Both the position numbers and the translations under genes were made by a program. The notes under the pieces were generated by a model. It was given only the letters and a program-made list of their open reading frames with translations. It did no database searches and was not told the DNA's origin. Below, in pieces: positions 35,901-44,573 of a stretch of 64,000 bases of DNA (the stretch's first letter is position 1; every line of letters begins with the position of its first letter). The stretch is from positions 124,001 to 188,000 of the forward strand of contig JAJFFF010000051.1 of NCBI GenBank assembly GCA_021776785.1, given 5' to 3'. This stretch comes from Planctomycetota bacterium. GTDB lineage: Bacteria; Planctomycetota; PLA2.

Positions 35901-36339
35901 GGATCCGGCGATGCGCACGATGCGTGTCTTCTTGGACGTGACCCAGGTGGGCGCGGGCGGTTTGCCCGACCTGTCGACGGAAGATCCGGCGACGGGGTCG
36001 CTCATCGGACCTGAGGGTGCGACGTTTGAAGCGGGCTTGCACTTTGACCAGGACACAGGTCTCACGACCGGTGTTGCAGAGTTCGATTCCCGTTCGCTGA
36101 TTCCGGCCAACTCGGCGTTGCTCGGTAAGCGTTTCGCGCGTGTTCGCATTCTGTTTGATCTCACGTTGGTTGGTGATCCCGCGGCGTTGCTCGGTAGCTT
36201 TGCTCCGGGCGGCACGGGCGACGTACCGATCGCGGATGATCCCGGAACCGCGGAGATCGAGAACTCACAAGGCAACGTCGACGCGGCGCCGGATGGCGTA
36301 CCCGCGATCGCGGCGGTCCTCGTGCGGTTCACTCCGTAG
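32962..36339 (+). CDS. Very large glycine-rich surface lipoprotein
   Basis: 1125 residues from the ATG at 32962, with GGAG upstream. Lipobox LTGLASC (Cys22). Residues 30-130 are an Ig-like module (PGFAGVPLNAPLELTMSAPV); a second lies near 220-330 (ITVEFSEPIGPWRI). Residues about 570-875 are dominated by glycine runs (for example GGPPGVRNPGGLGGLSGPGG and blocks of eight Gly), interrupted by acidic segments. A beta-rich C-terminal part follows. Such Gly-rich stretches are known in cell-surface proteins but the family is not recognised. A strong terminator follows. Confidence 0.75.
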   Translation: MKRLTLLPRVAVLAVLTGLASCGGGGPGLPPLSVVLFNFAPGFAGVPLNAPLELTMSAPVDAASVTADSVRIFTTTTTTAEPDPGAPAIGKYQVSGNRIVFQPRLPQNADLSDAGLRIGFTYAVQVPASPDVIEPVRTVERDPNVVSYSEFFTTVNHTILPAPGDITAVPNLNSLNRFFIDLFDETNSFGADPCPRDLLPAQDRDSPQVIDTDPDEGEGGFGTITGIVEGLGTAFVRLDPITVEFSEPIGPWRIRPENIVIRNTNLGGEAFDLFFFFTQNCEHSRLQITVFDADSAFDQASVPQGRYVLSLSEFTDLAGNPLVNSGTCIADGTFQLSFSTVSSPSLPTDINLSFGDENQDGVVDYGGLSTGANNSAILPEHDQPFLGGFAVDHVANPSPSTSPKSSANWGNTAFWTGCEVRYDNGFDPDNPGDQIGSGLRLRGGTNTGATPIMAPIAGRGDGRSDPAGSLDGTVASAEPGKVDFILQGAGVASFNTGDATTGPIVYHFNRFDLLTDTTTGERPILTYLKVGAGESIWPMLIFVEDEAVITGTIDVSGRPGELGFNGLNGGPPGVRNPGGLGGLSGPGGGDGGAGGSATLGADPELINGQTGSVPFNVLGPLDGLSEAMATIANMVTGGGGHYDPTQPEENDPTVGLFFPAYQGGGGGGQGSEGTEGSDFNNPPSGGGSDQGASGSRIGSDAGFAEDGILATGGAGGGGGAADDDAPQINDPDAIANAEDDGGGGGGGGAGFFGMTCGGDIIFGILDFGADPEDPADDTIVFAEIRAVGGRGGSTYDMVFGTPPQPGAGPDPDITQGVGSGEAGGGGGGGGICFISGGEVTVNSLSMFAFGKRGGNSEDLEGRGPGFQGGNGGGGEIVMLDSTGIAAAIELSGPSVEIVPNVFRDLDDDGINDLTAAEIMDRSEMSGTITVSTGIYGDADREPLFGTTRIVTEFFDTMSDSVSYDAIRVLSNAPRFPYSVADPAMRTMRVFLDVTQVGAGGLPDLSTEDPATGSLIGPEGATFEAGLHFDQDTGLTTGVAEFDSRSLIPANSALLGKRFARVRILFDLTLVGDPAALLGSFAPGGTGDVPIADDPGTAEIENSQGNVDAAPDGVPAIAAVLVRFTP

Positions 36340-36403
36340 TCGGGTCGGACGCGTGATGGGTCGGCGTGAGCCGATTGATACGCAAGAGAAAATGTAAGAG
36401 CAA

Positions 36404-36437
36404 GGGGCCGCTGGTGATCGCCGGCGGCCTCTTTTTT
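36404..36437 (+). terminator. Rho-independent terminator after the lipoprotein pair
   Basis: GGCCGCTGG (36406-36414) pairs with CCGGCGGCC (36421-36429, one G-U pair) around TGATCG and is followed by TCTTTTTT. It separates the lipoproteins from the radical SAM cluster, whose first ATG is nine bases further on. Confidence 0.88.
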
Positions 36438-36445
36438 CGCCCATT

Positions 36446-37441
36446 ATGAATTTGCCCCCCAAGCTTGGCCTCCACAGAAATCCGGGCGCTTTGTTCGCTC
36501 CGTTTATCGCGCGGGTCTACTTGCGTCGCCCGGAGTTGGCCGCGCTGCTCGCGGTTAAGTACGGCACGTGGCGGGCGGCGATGCGCGCGGCGTTCAACGA
36601 GGTGCTGTTTCGCACGCGTCGGACGCGCGGGTACCGCCTGGTCTCGGTGAACTTCGAAGTCACGAACGCGTGTAACCTTTCGTGCACGATCTGTCCCGTG
36701 AACCATGGGATGCGCCGTAAAAAGGCTGTGGCAAGCCTGGAGATGTTTCAGCGGTTCTTGGAGCAAAACCCCTCGCTCGAATTCGTCATGCTGTTTCAGT
36801 GGGGTGAACCGCTCTTGGTCCGAGAATTGCCAGCCATGATTCGCGCCGCGGCCGATCGCGGGATCAAGACGATGATTACGACCAACGGAACGCTGCTCGA
36901 CGAGACTTGGTGCCAGGACCTGCTCGACGCAGGCCTGACGCGCCTCACGCTTTCCGTTGATGGCGACGAGACGTCCCACCGCGCGATCCGCGGCATCGGC
37001 CTGTCTGAGCTCCGAACCAACCTGCAGCGGCTGCGCCGGATGCGGGACGAACAAGGGTCCAGCATGGGGATCGATGTCTCCATGGTCGTGAACGCGCAGA
37101 CCGGTGCGCATTGGGGCGAAGTCCGTTCGTCGTGGCGCGACATCGCGGATCGCATCCAAGCGATTCCGCAGTTCATGGAAAAGGAGCGCCGCAACCCGTG
37201 TCGGGAGCCCAACCGCGGCAGCATGGTCGTCCTCGCCGACGGCAGCGTGACGGTTTGCTGTGCCGACCCGGAGGGCGACGCGGTCGTCGGCCACGTGGAC
37301 GATGGGCCGCTGCAAGAGCTCCTAAACGGCAAGAAGATGCAGGCGTTTCGTCGGGCGCACTTCACGCGCAAATTCCCGGAGATCTGCCGCGATTGCGGCG
37401 AGTTCGACAACAAGGTCGTGGGACCTCGGTTCGAGCGATGA
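36446..37441 (+). CDS. Radical SAM/SPASM-type protein 1
   Basis: 331 residues. The 4Fe-4S cluster motif CNLSCTIC (C76, C80, C83) lies in a radical SAM barrel, with QWGEPLL and TTNGTLL as the SAM-binding and adjacent strands. The C-terminus carries further cysteines (VTVCCADPEG, CRDCGEF), as in SPASM or twitch domains that hold auxiliary clusters. A basic N-terminal stretch of 65 residues precedes the barrel. It is the first gene of a five-gene set joined by ATGA/GTGA overlaps. The substrate is not known; family members modify peptides, lipids or sugars. Confidence 0.85.
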   Translation: MNLPPKLGLHRNPGALFAPFIARVYLRRPELAALLAVKYGTWRAAMRAAFNEVLFRTRRTRGYRLVSVNFEVTNACNLSCTICPVNHGMRRKKAVASLEMFQRFLEQNPSLEFVMLFQWGEPLLVRELPAMIRAAADRGIKTMITTNGTLLDETWCQDLLDAGLTRLTLSVDGDETSHRAIRGIGLSELRTNLQRLRRMRDEQGSSMGIDVSMVVNAQTGAHWGEVRSSWRDIADRIQAIPQFMEKERRNPCREPNRGSMVVLADGSVTVCCADPEGDAVVGHVDDGPLQELLNGKKMQAFRRAHFTRKFPEICRDCGEFDNKVVGPRFER

Positions 37442-38469
37442 GACGGCTCTACGCGGACATGCTATGGCGCCGTTTGCGCGCGGGCGATTGGCGCTTTCCG
37501 TTTCGTGCGGCGCGCGGCGCCTGGGCAGCGTGGCGGCGCGAAGAGCGGCCGCTGCTTGGCACGCTCATCGTGACGTATCGCTGCGATCTCGTGTGCTCGA
37601 TGTGCGATCTTCCGCGCCGCGGCAATCGCAAGGCGGAGCTCTCGACGCAGGAGTTTTTCGGCGTGCTCGACGGCATGCAAGACCTGGGTGTCTTGGGCGT
37701 CGGGATCACGGGCGGGGAGCCGCTCCTGCGTCCCGATCTCTTAGATATCATCCGCCACGGAACACGCCGCGGCCTGCTCATGCATGTCAACACCAACGGG
37801 ACGCTCATCACGACCGAGATGGCGCACGCCTTTGCCGAGGCGGGAGTCGCCTCGATCAATCTGTCGCTCGACGGACCGACGGCCGAGATCCACGACAAGC
37901 GGCGCGGGCGCGTCGGTTCGTTTGACAACGTGATGCGTGCAGCGGCGCGCCTGATTTCCGTGCCGAAGCGACCGTACCGCGTTGCCATCACATGCGCCCT
38001 GGGGGCCGACAATGCACAAGACGCCGAAGCGGTGCTGGATCGGGCCCGCGACCTCGGGGTGGATCGGGTCGGGTTCATTCCGGTTCACGATTTCCCGGCC
38101 AATCGCGTCACGCCGCTGGATGCGAACGCGGCGCGCATCGTCCGTGATCTCGTCGCGCGCCGCATGACCGATCCGCTGCTCGACAACTCGAAGCAATACT
38201 TGGAGCTGTTCGGGCGCGCCTACCAGGGCAAACCCAACCCGCTGCCGTGTTCGGCCCCGCGCCACAGCGTCGTCGTAGATTGTTTCGGCGCCGTTTTTCC
38301 GTGCGTGCCGCTCAACGCAGCCCGCGACGAAGTGGGGCGCGGCGACGTGCGCGAAGTGTGGCGTTCAAAAACCTATCGCGACGCGCGGGCCGCCCTCAAG
38401 CAGTGCCGCGCGTGCTACTGGAACTGTCACACGGAGATGAACATCGCGCTCAAGAAGGTCGGCGTATGA
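37438..38469 (+). CDS. Radical SAM/SPASM-type protein 2
   Basis: 343 residues starting at the ATG that overlaps the previous stop (ATGA). Cluster motif CDLVCSMC (C49, C53, C56), then GITGGEPLLRPDL and NTNGTLITTEM, the conserved GGEP and following strand. The C-terminal part has C..P-type auxiliary cysteines: LPCSAPRH, DCFGAVFPC and QCRACYWNC. Sequence is distinct from protein 1, so it is not a recent duplicate. SPASM proteins of this plan include PqqE/MftC-like peptide maturases and heme d1-type enzymes; which applies here is unknown. Confidence 0.87.
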   Translation: MRRLYADMLWRRLRAGDWRFPFRAARGAWAAWRREERPLLGTLIVTYRCDLVCSMCDLPRRGNRKAELSTQEFFGVLDGMQDLGVLGVGITGGEPLLRPDLLDIIRHGTRRGLLMHVNTNGTLITTEMAHAFAEAGVASINLSLDGPTAEIHDKRRGRVGSFDNVMRAAARLISVPKRPYRVAITCALGADNAQDAEAVLDRARDLGVDRVGFIPVHDFPANRVTPLDANAARIVRDLVARRMTDPLLDNSKQYLELFGRAYQGKPNPLPCSAPRHSVVVDCFGAVFPCVPLNAARDEVGRGDVREVWRSKTYRDARAALKQCRACYWNCHTEMNIALKKVGV

Positions 38470-39659
38470 GCGTGCTCCCGGCCAAGATCCTCGACCGCGT
38501 CGCGGCGGGCGCGATTTTGCGCGCGGCGGGACCGATGCGGGCGTTGCGCGAGGCTTGGTCGGGCTACGAGAAGATCGACGCCGTGCGCGAGATCGTGTGC
38601 GTGAAATTTTGGGGCATCGGCAACGCGGCTCTCATGCTGCCCGCGCTCCATGCGCTGCGGCGGCGTTATCCGCGTGCGCGGCTCAGTGTCGTCACACTGG
38701 CGACCAACGCGCCGATCTTTCACGGTGTTGCCGATCGCGTGTTGACCGTTCGCAGCCGCCCGCTTCGCGCGTGCGTGACCGATCTGACGTCGGTGTTGGC
38801 CCGCTTGCGGCGCACGAACATCGACCTCGCGATCGACTTTGAGCAGTTCGTAAAGACATCGCAGCTGCTTTTGTTTGTGGCGCGTGCACGGCAGATCTTC
38901 GCATTCGATACGCCGGGCCAGAAGCGCGCCGGGTTGGCGCATGTTCGCGTTCCCTACGCGAACGATCGTCACACGGGCGACAGTTTTTTTGATCTCGTGC
39001 GGGCGGCCGGCGTCACCGACCCGCGCTACGAAGCCGGTGGGCTCACGCCCGAGCGGTCGGCGGCCGCCCGCCTCGCGTGGCGGCTCCCGAGCGCGGATAA
39101 CGAGAACTTGGTCGTGCTGCATCCCGGATCGGGTGACAACTTCCCGGGGCGTCGTTGGCCCGCACAGTACTTCGGCGAGGTAGCGCGCCGCCTGCGCACG
39201 GCGGGCTACACGGTCGTCGTCACCGGATCGCACCCCGAGCGCGCGCTCGCGGCCAAGGTGATGGCTGCCGCCGGGCCCGGTGTGCGCAACTTCGCGGGCC
39301 GGCTGACGCTGTCTGAGCTCGTGGCGTTGTTAGCGCGTTCCGCGCTCTTGATCTCAAACGACACCGGCCCGGTGCACTTGGCGTCCGCTCTGCACGTCCC
39401 GGTCGTGGCGATGTTTGGCCCGAACACGCCCGAGCTGTACGGGCCACGATCGCCGGGCAGCGTAGCGTTTTACGAACCGCCGCCCTGTGCGCCGTGTATT
39501 ACGAACTACAACTACAAGACGAGCCGCTGTCGTAATCCGGTGTGTATGCAACGCATCGATGTGGAACGCGTGACCGCCGCGGCGATGAATGCGCTGGAGA
39601 CGAGGCGCTCCGATCGCGCTTGTTTGTCGGTGGATCCGTGCGGAGAGCGGTTGGCGTGA
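38466..39659 (+). CDS. GT9 glycosyltransferase (heptosyltransferase-like)
   Basis: 397 residues, start ATG at 38466 overlapping the stop of the radical SAM gene. It has the two Rossmann halves of GT-B enzymes: KFWGIGNAALMLPALHALRR at the N-terminus, and HPGSGDNFPGRRWPAQYF and ISNDTGPVHLASAL, the ADP-sugar-binding region of the ADP-heptose:LPS heptosyltransferase family. It lengthens the usual 330-350 with an N-terminal stretch and a Cys-bearing tail (CAPCITNYNYKTSRC). The donor sugar and acceptor are not known. Cytoplasmic, facing the membrane. Confidence 0.85.
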   Translation: MSVLPAKILDRVAAGAILRAAGPMRALREAWSGYEKIDAVREIVCVKFWGIGNAALMLPALHALRRRYPRARLSVVTLATNAPIFHGVADRVLTVRSRPLRACVTDLTSVLARLRRTNIDLAIDFEQFVKTSQLLLFVARARQIFAFDTPGQKRAGLAHVRVPYANDRHTGDSFFDLVRAAGVTDPRYEAGGLTPERSAAARLAWRLPSADNENLVVLHPGSGDNFPGRRWPAQYFGEVARRLRTAGYTVVVTGSHPERALAAKVMAAAGPGVRNFAGRLTLSELVALLARSALLISNDTGPVHLASALHVPVVAMFGPNTPELYGPRSPGSVAFYEPPPCAPCITNYNYKTSRCRNPVCMQRIDVERVTAAAMNALETRRSDRACLSVDPCGERLA

Positions 39660-41770
39660 CGCGCGGCGTTGCGATCTTGCTCGTGGGGACCTTGACGTTG
39701 GTCGCGCATCTGCGCGCCCGCGACAACCCGTTCGTCTTCTTTGACGACCCGCGTTTTGTAACACTCAATCCGCACATCGAGTCCACCGACGATCCGGCGC
39801 GCTTTTTCACCGACCTTTCGACGGTGGCGGCCCCTGGGTCTACGACCCAAGACATTTACCGCCCTCTGCGGACGCTGTCGTACGCGTGGATTTTCGACGC
39901 CGGCGGCCTCGACCCGAAGCTGTTTCACAGCGTGTCCGTGTTTCTCCATGCGCTCGTCGCGGCGTTGCTCGCGTTGCTGTTGCTGCGCGCAGGCATCGCA
40001 CCATGGGGAGCGGCGGTCGGCGCCTTAGCGTTTGGCATTCATCCACGAACCGTGGAGGTGACGGCGTGGGTCTGCTCGCTCGGCGACATCTTGTGCGGGC
40101 TCTTCATGGTGTTGTCGATGCTTTGCTACGCGTCGTCGCGGCGCGTCCCGGGCGCCATCGGGGCCGTGCTGTGTTTCGTCGTCGCGCTCTTTTCCAAGGA
40201 GCACGCGTTGGTCCTTCCCGGCCTATGGGTCGCGTGGGACTTGTGGGTTCGCAAGGAGCGGCCGACGACGCCCGCTATCGCCTGGCGTGCGGTGGCGCCT
40301 GGCTTGGTTGTGATCGTCGCGTTCTTGTGGTGGCGTGATCACGTCGGGACAGAGTTCCAGCAACTGTCCGAACCTCTCCGCGGCACCGCGCTCAGCCGCA
40401 TCAAGACCATGCTGTCGGGCATGGGGTGGTACGGCGCCACGACACTGTGGCCGCACCCGCCGACGTTTCAAGCGCGCGTCTCGCCCGACGCTTCTTGGGT
40501 GAGTCTGTCCGTTTTGTCAGGCATCGCCGTTACCGCCGGGCTATTCGCCTGGTGGCGGTGGGGGGAACGCCGCGAGCGTGCCGGCGTCGCGTGGTTTTTG
40601 CTCGCGCTCATTCCGGTCAGCAATGTCATCGCTCCGCTGAAAGTGCCGACTGCCGATCGCTTCTTGTACTTCTCGCTTATGGGGCTCGCGCTCGCGTTCG
40701 GAGCGCTCGTCGCGCGCCGCGGCTGGCGCGCATCGAGTGTGGGCGTGCTCGCCGTGCTTTCGCTCCTCACGGTGCATCGCATCGACGATTGGAGCTCGGA
40801 CACTTCGTTGATCGCGGCCGGCAAACGGGTGCATCCGCGTTCGATCATGTTGCTCTGGGCCGAGGCCGCGGAGAAAGCCCAGCGCTCGCAAAAGTTGTTC
40901 GTGGCGGGCGACGGTGTCCGCGCGATGGAAATCGGCGCGGAAGCCGAAACGCTCTACGCGAATTTTTTCCGAAATGCGGAGCTCCCCGACGAACTCAAAG
41001 CGCGGATCGAAGTGGCGGACTTGCAGTATGAGACCGGCAAGTGGCTCCAGATTTATGACCCGCAGGAGCGGTGGCGCATCGCGATCAGCCGTGCGATGGA
41101 AAACTACAATTTCGCGCGGCAGATGCAGCAAAACAAAGTCGGACGCGTCGTCGAGGCCCAAGAAATCTGGGTTGCCCATCGCGTCGTCGAGCTCGCGGTG
41201 ATGTTGGCCGAACCGCGCAACAAAAACTTCGGCCAAACGGTCGCCGCCGGAATGAGCGCGCTCTCGTTTCTCAACGACAAGGGGTTCGACACCAACTTGA
41301 GTTTTGCCAAACTTCGGTTTGCCGAGGCGTCGCACCCTTCGATTCGCGTCGGCAAGCCCGAGCGTGCGCGGGAGATTTTCAACAACGTCGAACAGCGGCT
41401 GCGCAAGGAGGAGGCGCGCGGCCAGTCCGTCCAGTTCATGTTGGCACAGACTTACTACTTCCGCTCGATCCTGAAGGACCAGCCCTACGACCGGAAAGGC
41501 CTGGACCAGGCGATCAAACTTTACGACCAGGCGGCGGTGGAGAATCGAACCTGGCGCCGCAGTCACCTCAACAAGGGGCGCACGCTGCGCACGATTGGGC
41601 AGTTGTTCGACGACCTCGCATCAGCCCAGGGTGCGGTCCGGTTTTTGGAATACATGCTGAACACCGACGCGAAGAAACACCCGCGTCTGTATCCCAAGAG
41701 CTTGATCGAGGACATCAAGGGCGAGCTGCAGTTAGCGCAGGCGCAGGTGGGGCGGCTCACGCCGCAATGA
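39656..41770 (+). CDS. TMTC-like polytopic membrane protein with TPR domain
   Basis: 704 residues from the GTG at 39656, which overlaps the preceding stop (GTGA). About ten membrane segments fill residues 1-370, opening with FFDDPRFVTLNPHI and then YRPLRTLSYAWIF and FHSVSVFLHALVAALLALLL, a pattern of the bacterial TMTC/GT-C relatives whose first loop carries an acidic pair (DD). The following 330 residues are helical and TPR-like (KLFVAGDGVRAMEIGAEAET, LDQAIKLYDQAAVENRTWRR). These proteins are proposed or known protein O-mannosyl transferases in eukaryotes; the bacterial substrates are uncertain. Confidence 0.75.
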   Translation: MTRGVAILLVGTLTLVAHLRARDNPFVFFDDPRFVTLNPHIESTDDPARFFTDLSTVAAPGSTTQDIYRPLRTLSYAWIFDAGGLDPKLFHSVSVFLHALVAALLALLLLRAGIAPWGAAVGALAFGIHPRTVEVTAWVCSLGDILCGLFMVLSMLCYASSRRVPGAIGAVLCFVVALFSKEHALVLPGLWVAWDLWVRKERPTTPAIAWRAVAPGLVVIVAFLWWRDHVGTEFQQLSEPLRGTALSRIKTMLSGMGWYGATTLWPHPPTFQARVSPDASWVSLSVLSGIAVTAGLFAWWRWGERRERAGVAWFLLALIPVSNVIAPLKVPTADRFLYFSLMGLALAFGALVARRGWRASSVGVLAVLSLLTVHRIDDWSSDTSLIAAGKRVHPRSIMLLWAEAAEKAQRSQKLFVAGDGVRAMEIGAEAETLYANFFRNAELPDELKARIEVADLQYETGKWLQIYDPQERWRIAISRAMENYNFARQMQQNKVGRVVEAQEIWVAHRVVELAVMLAEPRNKNFGQTVAAGMSALSFLNDKGFDTNLSFAKLRFAEASHPSIRVGKPERAREIFNNVEQRLRKEEARGQSVQFMLAQTYYFRSILKDQPYDRKGLDQAIKLYDQAAVENRTWRRSHLNKGRTLRTIGQLFDDLASAQGAVRFLEYMLNTDAKKHPRLYPKSLIEDIKGELQLAQAQVGRLTPQ

Positions 41771-42864
41771 ACGTGGGACGCCTGGCCTCACTCTTCGGTT
41801 CCATTCGCCGCGGGACAGCGCGCGACAGTTTGCCGTACAAGCTGACGCTGATTCTCACGCGCCGTTGCCCGACGAAGTGCTCGTTTTGCTCCATCTGGAA
41901 GACTCCATCGCCGGATGAGATGACGCCCGAGGAGTGGGATCGCGTATTTTCGTCGGCCCCGAACACGAACTGGGCGAACCTCAGTGGCGGCGAGCTCTTT
42001 CAGCGCCCCGACATCGGGGCGATTGTCGATGCGCTCGTGAAGCGGATGCTGAATCTGTACGTCGTGGACTTCCCGACGACCGGGTACTTCCCAGAACGCG
42101 TCGTCGAGACGTGCGAGCGATTGGTCGCCGGCGGCGTGCGCAAAGTGCTGGTGACGGTGAGCCTCGACGGTCCGCCCGCGTTGCATGACGAGCTGCGCGG
42201 GCGCGCGGGCGCTTTCGAACAGGCATGCAAAGCCATGAACGTGATTCGGGACGCGCGTTTGCCGCGCGTGCGCGCCTTTTTTGGAAGCACCGTCTTTCCG
42301 GAAAACCATGGGTCGATGGACGAGATGATTGTGGAAGCGCGGAGCCGCATCGCCGGGCTCACGGCGCGCGACTTTCATTTCAACATCGGTATGGAGAGCG
42401 GACACTACTACCAAAACATCGGTGCCGAGCGCACGCCACCCGAAGCGTCTCTCGCTACGCTGGAGCGCTACCGGCGCAAGGGCGTGGACCCGGTTTCGAT
42501 GCTCGAACGCGCCTACCAGCGGCGCGTTCCCGAGTACTTAAGGACCGGACGATCGCCGGTGCCGTGCGCCGCCTTGCGCGCGTCCGTCTTCGTCGACCCG
42601 CAGGGCATTGTGTATCCGTGCTCGATCTATAGCCGGCCGCTCGGTGGGCTGCGTGAGTTTGACTACGACTTGGGCGCCCTTCTGCGGCGCGACGAAGTGC
42701 GCGTAGCACGCCGCGCCGTCGTCGATGATCTGTGCCCCGGTTGTTGGAGCCCGTGCGAGGCGTACCAAAGCCTATTCCAAAAATTCGCCGGGAGTGCGCG
42801 GCGTGAAGTTCTCGTCCCGGCTCAAGCGAACGGGAAAAAGAACGGCAACGCGACCGTCGCGTAA
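41767..42864 (+). CDS. Radical SAM/SPASM-type protein 3
   Basis: 365 residues from the ATG at 41767, overlapping the previous stop. Cluster motif CPTKCSFC (C34, C38, C41); NLSGGELFQRPDI is the GGE motif. C-terminal cysteines in VPCAALRAS, VYPCSIYS and DLCPGCWSPCEAY mark a SPASM-like auxiliary domain. It is the third, separate radical SAM gene of the cluster. Its last 43 bases overlap the end of the convergent transporter gene. Confidence 0.85.
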   Translation: MNVGRLASLFGSIRRGTARDSLPYKLTLILTRRCPTKCSFCSIWKTPSPDEMTPEEWDRVFSSAPNTNWANLSGGELFQRPDIGAIVDALVKRMLNLYVVDFPTTGYFPERVVETCERLVAGGVRKVLVTVSLDGPPALHDELRGRAGAFEQACKAMNVIRDARLPRVRAFFGSTVFPENHGSMDEMIVEARSRIAGLTARDFHFNIGMESGHYYQNIGAERTPPEASLATLERYRRKGVDPVSMLERAYQRRVPEYLRTGRSPVPCAALRASVFVDPQGIVYPCSIYSRPLGGLREFDYDLGALLRRDEVRVARRAVVDDLCPGCWSPCEAYQSLFQKFAGSARREVLVPAQANGKKNGNATVA

Positions 42865-44573
42865 GCGGCGAGCAGCAACTGCAACGGCAAGCCGACGCGC
42901 ACGTAGTCACCAAACGTGTATCCGCCCGGACCGAGAATGAACGCGTTCGTCTGGTAGCCGATAGGCGTGGCGAACGACGCCGACGCAGCAAACGCGACCG
43001 CGAACACGAACGGCTCCGGTCTCAAGGATAGTTCGCCGGATGTGGCGATCGCGATGGGAACCATCAACGCGGCGGCGCCCGAGTTGGATACAAACTCGGT
43101 CAGAATGGACGTGAGCAGATAGACGCCGCCGAGTACCGCGTAGGGGCCCAGGTCGCGCGTGATGCCGATGACGGCGCGCGCCACGTGCCCGTCGAGCTTG
43201 GTGATGTGTAGCGCCGAGCCCAAGGTGATGGCGCCTGCCAACAATCCCAAAATGTTCCAGTCGATCTCGCGTGTGGCGCGGTCCAACGAGAGGCATCTTG
43301 TGGCGAGGCAAAGACCGGCGGCCGCAACCGCGAGGAGCGGAAGACTGAACGACGTGAGCGCCGCGCATAGGACAAACGTGGCGAGGATCCCGATCGCCAC
43401 CGGCGCGCGGCGTCGCAGCGCGACGTGTTCATCCACGCCGACCAAAAGGATCAATCCTTGGCGCGTGCGCAACCGAGCGACGTCTTCCGGCCGTCCCTGC
43501 ACTAAGATGACGTCACCCGTTTCGAGCGGCAGGTTGAGATAGCCCTGTCGCAGGTGAGCGCCGCGCCGTTGGAGCGCGAGCGCGATGACCCCGGCGGTTC
43601 GGTTCAGCGCGATCTGACCAAGTGTGCGCCCTAACAACACGGAACCAGGTGTGACGACTGCTTCGGCGAACGTCGTTCCGGTGGGCGCGGAGTCGTAGTA
43701 ACGCGCCTCCAGGCCTAGGTCGCGTCGCAGCGCCACGATCACTTCGGGCGGGCCGCGCAGATCGATCACATCGTCCGGCTGCAGGATCTCGTCCTCGCAC
43801 TGTTGAATCGCTTCTTCGCCGCGCAGGAGGCGGAGGACGCGGATTTTTTTGCCTGCGCGCGCCGCGAGACTCGACACCGGAATGCCGACGGCGGGGCCTT
43901 GTTTCGGCACGCGCAACTCGCTGACAAACTCAAACGTCTTGCCTTTCGTGATCGACGACACGGTCGCGCGTGCGGGCAAGAGGTGGGGCGCGACAAACCA
44001 AAGGTACGTAAGGCCCACGCCGCAAAACGTGAGACCCATCGGCAAGAAGTCCAAGAAGTGAATCGTGAACGACTGGCTCGCCAGCTCCTTGACGAGCACG
44101 TTCGTTGACGTGCCGATCAGCGTCATCGTGCCGCCTAAGATCGATGCGTAGCTCAAAGGGATTAGGAGCTTGCTCGGTGCGATGTCGAGGCGCGCCGCGG
44201 CGGCCAAGAGAATCGGGAGCATCAAGACAACGACCGACGTGTTGTTGAGCAGCGACGAGGCCAGCGCGGTGGCGACGGTCGTCACGAAGAGAACGCGTGG
44301 TTTGGAGTCCTTGCTCCAACGCACAAGCTGTTGTTCGAGTGCGCCGACGACGCCCGTCCGAATCAGACTCGCGGAAACGACATAAAGCGAGCCCACGAGG
44401 ACGACCGCCGGGCTCGCGAACGCAGCCAGCGCGGCGCGCCCCTCCAGCACGCCCGAGAGGCCGAGCACGGCAATGATCCCGATGCCCGTCACGCCTAATG
44501 GCAGCGCGTTGGTTGTGAACAGGGCGAGCGCGGCAACCAGCGTCCCCGTTACGATCATCTGGTCGGTACTCAT
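42822..44573 (-). CDS. SLC13/DASS-family transporter with TrkA-C domains
   Basis: 583 residues, about 12 membrane segments. The two halves contain SLLNNTSVVVLMLPILLAAA and LTEFVSNSGAAALMVPIAIA, with the SNT/SNS signatures of sodium-coupled dicarboxylate or sulfate carriers. Between them, cytoplasmic residues about 200-380 form two RCK-C (TrkA-C) domains (DVIDLRGPPEVIVALRRDLG, DVILVQGRPEDV), which may bind a ligand. The substrate is not clear (sulfate, a carboxylate or other anion). It is second in an operon after the carbamoyltransferase, with an ATGA overlap, and converges on the radical SAM cluster. Confidence 0.85.
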   Translation of the reverse strand: MSTDQMIVTGTLVAALALFTTNALPLGVTGIGIIAVLGLSGVLEGRAALAAFASPAVVLVGSLYVVSASLIRTGVVGALEQQLVRWSKDSKPRVLFVTTVATALASSLLNNTSVVVLMLPILLAAAARLDIAPSKLLIPLSYASILGGTMTLIGTSTNVLVKELASQSFTIHFLDFLPMGLTFCGVGLTYLWFVAPHLLPARATVSSITKGKTFEFVSELRVPKQGPAVGIPVSSLAARAGKKIRVLRLLRGEEAIQQCEDEILQPDDVIDLRGPPEVIVALRRDLGLEARYYDSAPTGTTFAEAVVTPGSVLLGRTLGQIALNRTAGVIALALQRRGAHLRQGYLNLPLETGDVILVQGRPEDVARLRTRQGLILLVGVDEHVALRRRAPVAIGILATFVLCAALTSFSLPLLAVAAAGLCLATRCLSLDRATREIDWNILGLLAGAITLGSALHITKLDGHVARAVIGITRDLGPYAVLGGVYLLTSILTEFVSNSGAAALMVPIAIATSGELSLRPEPFVFAVAFAASASFATPIGYQTNAFILGPGGYTFGDYVRVGLPLQLLLAAYATVALPFFFPFA

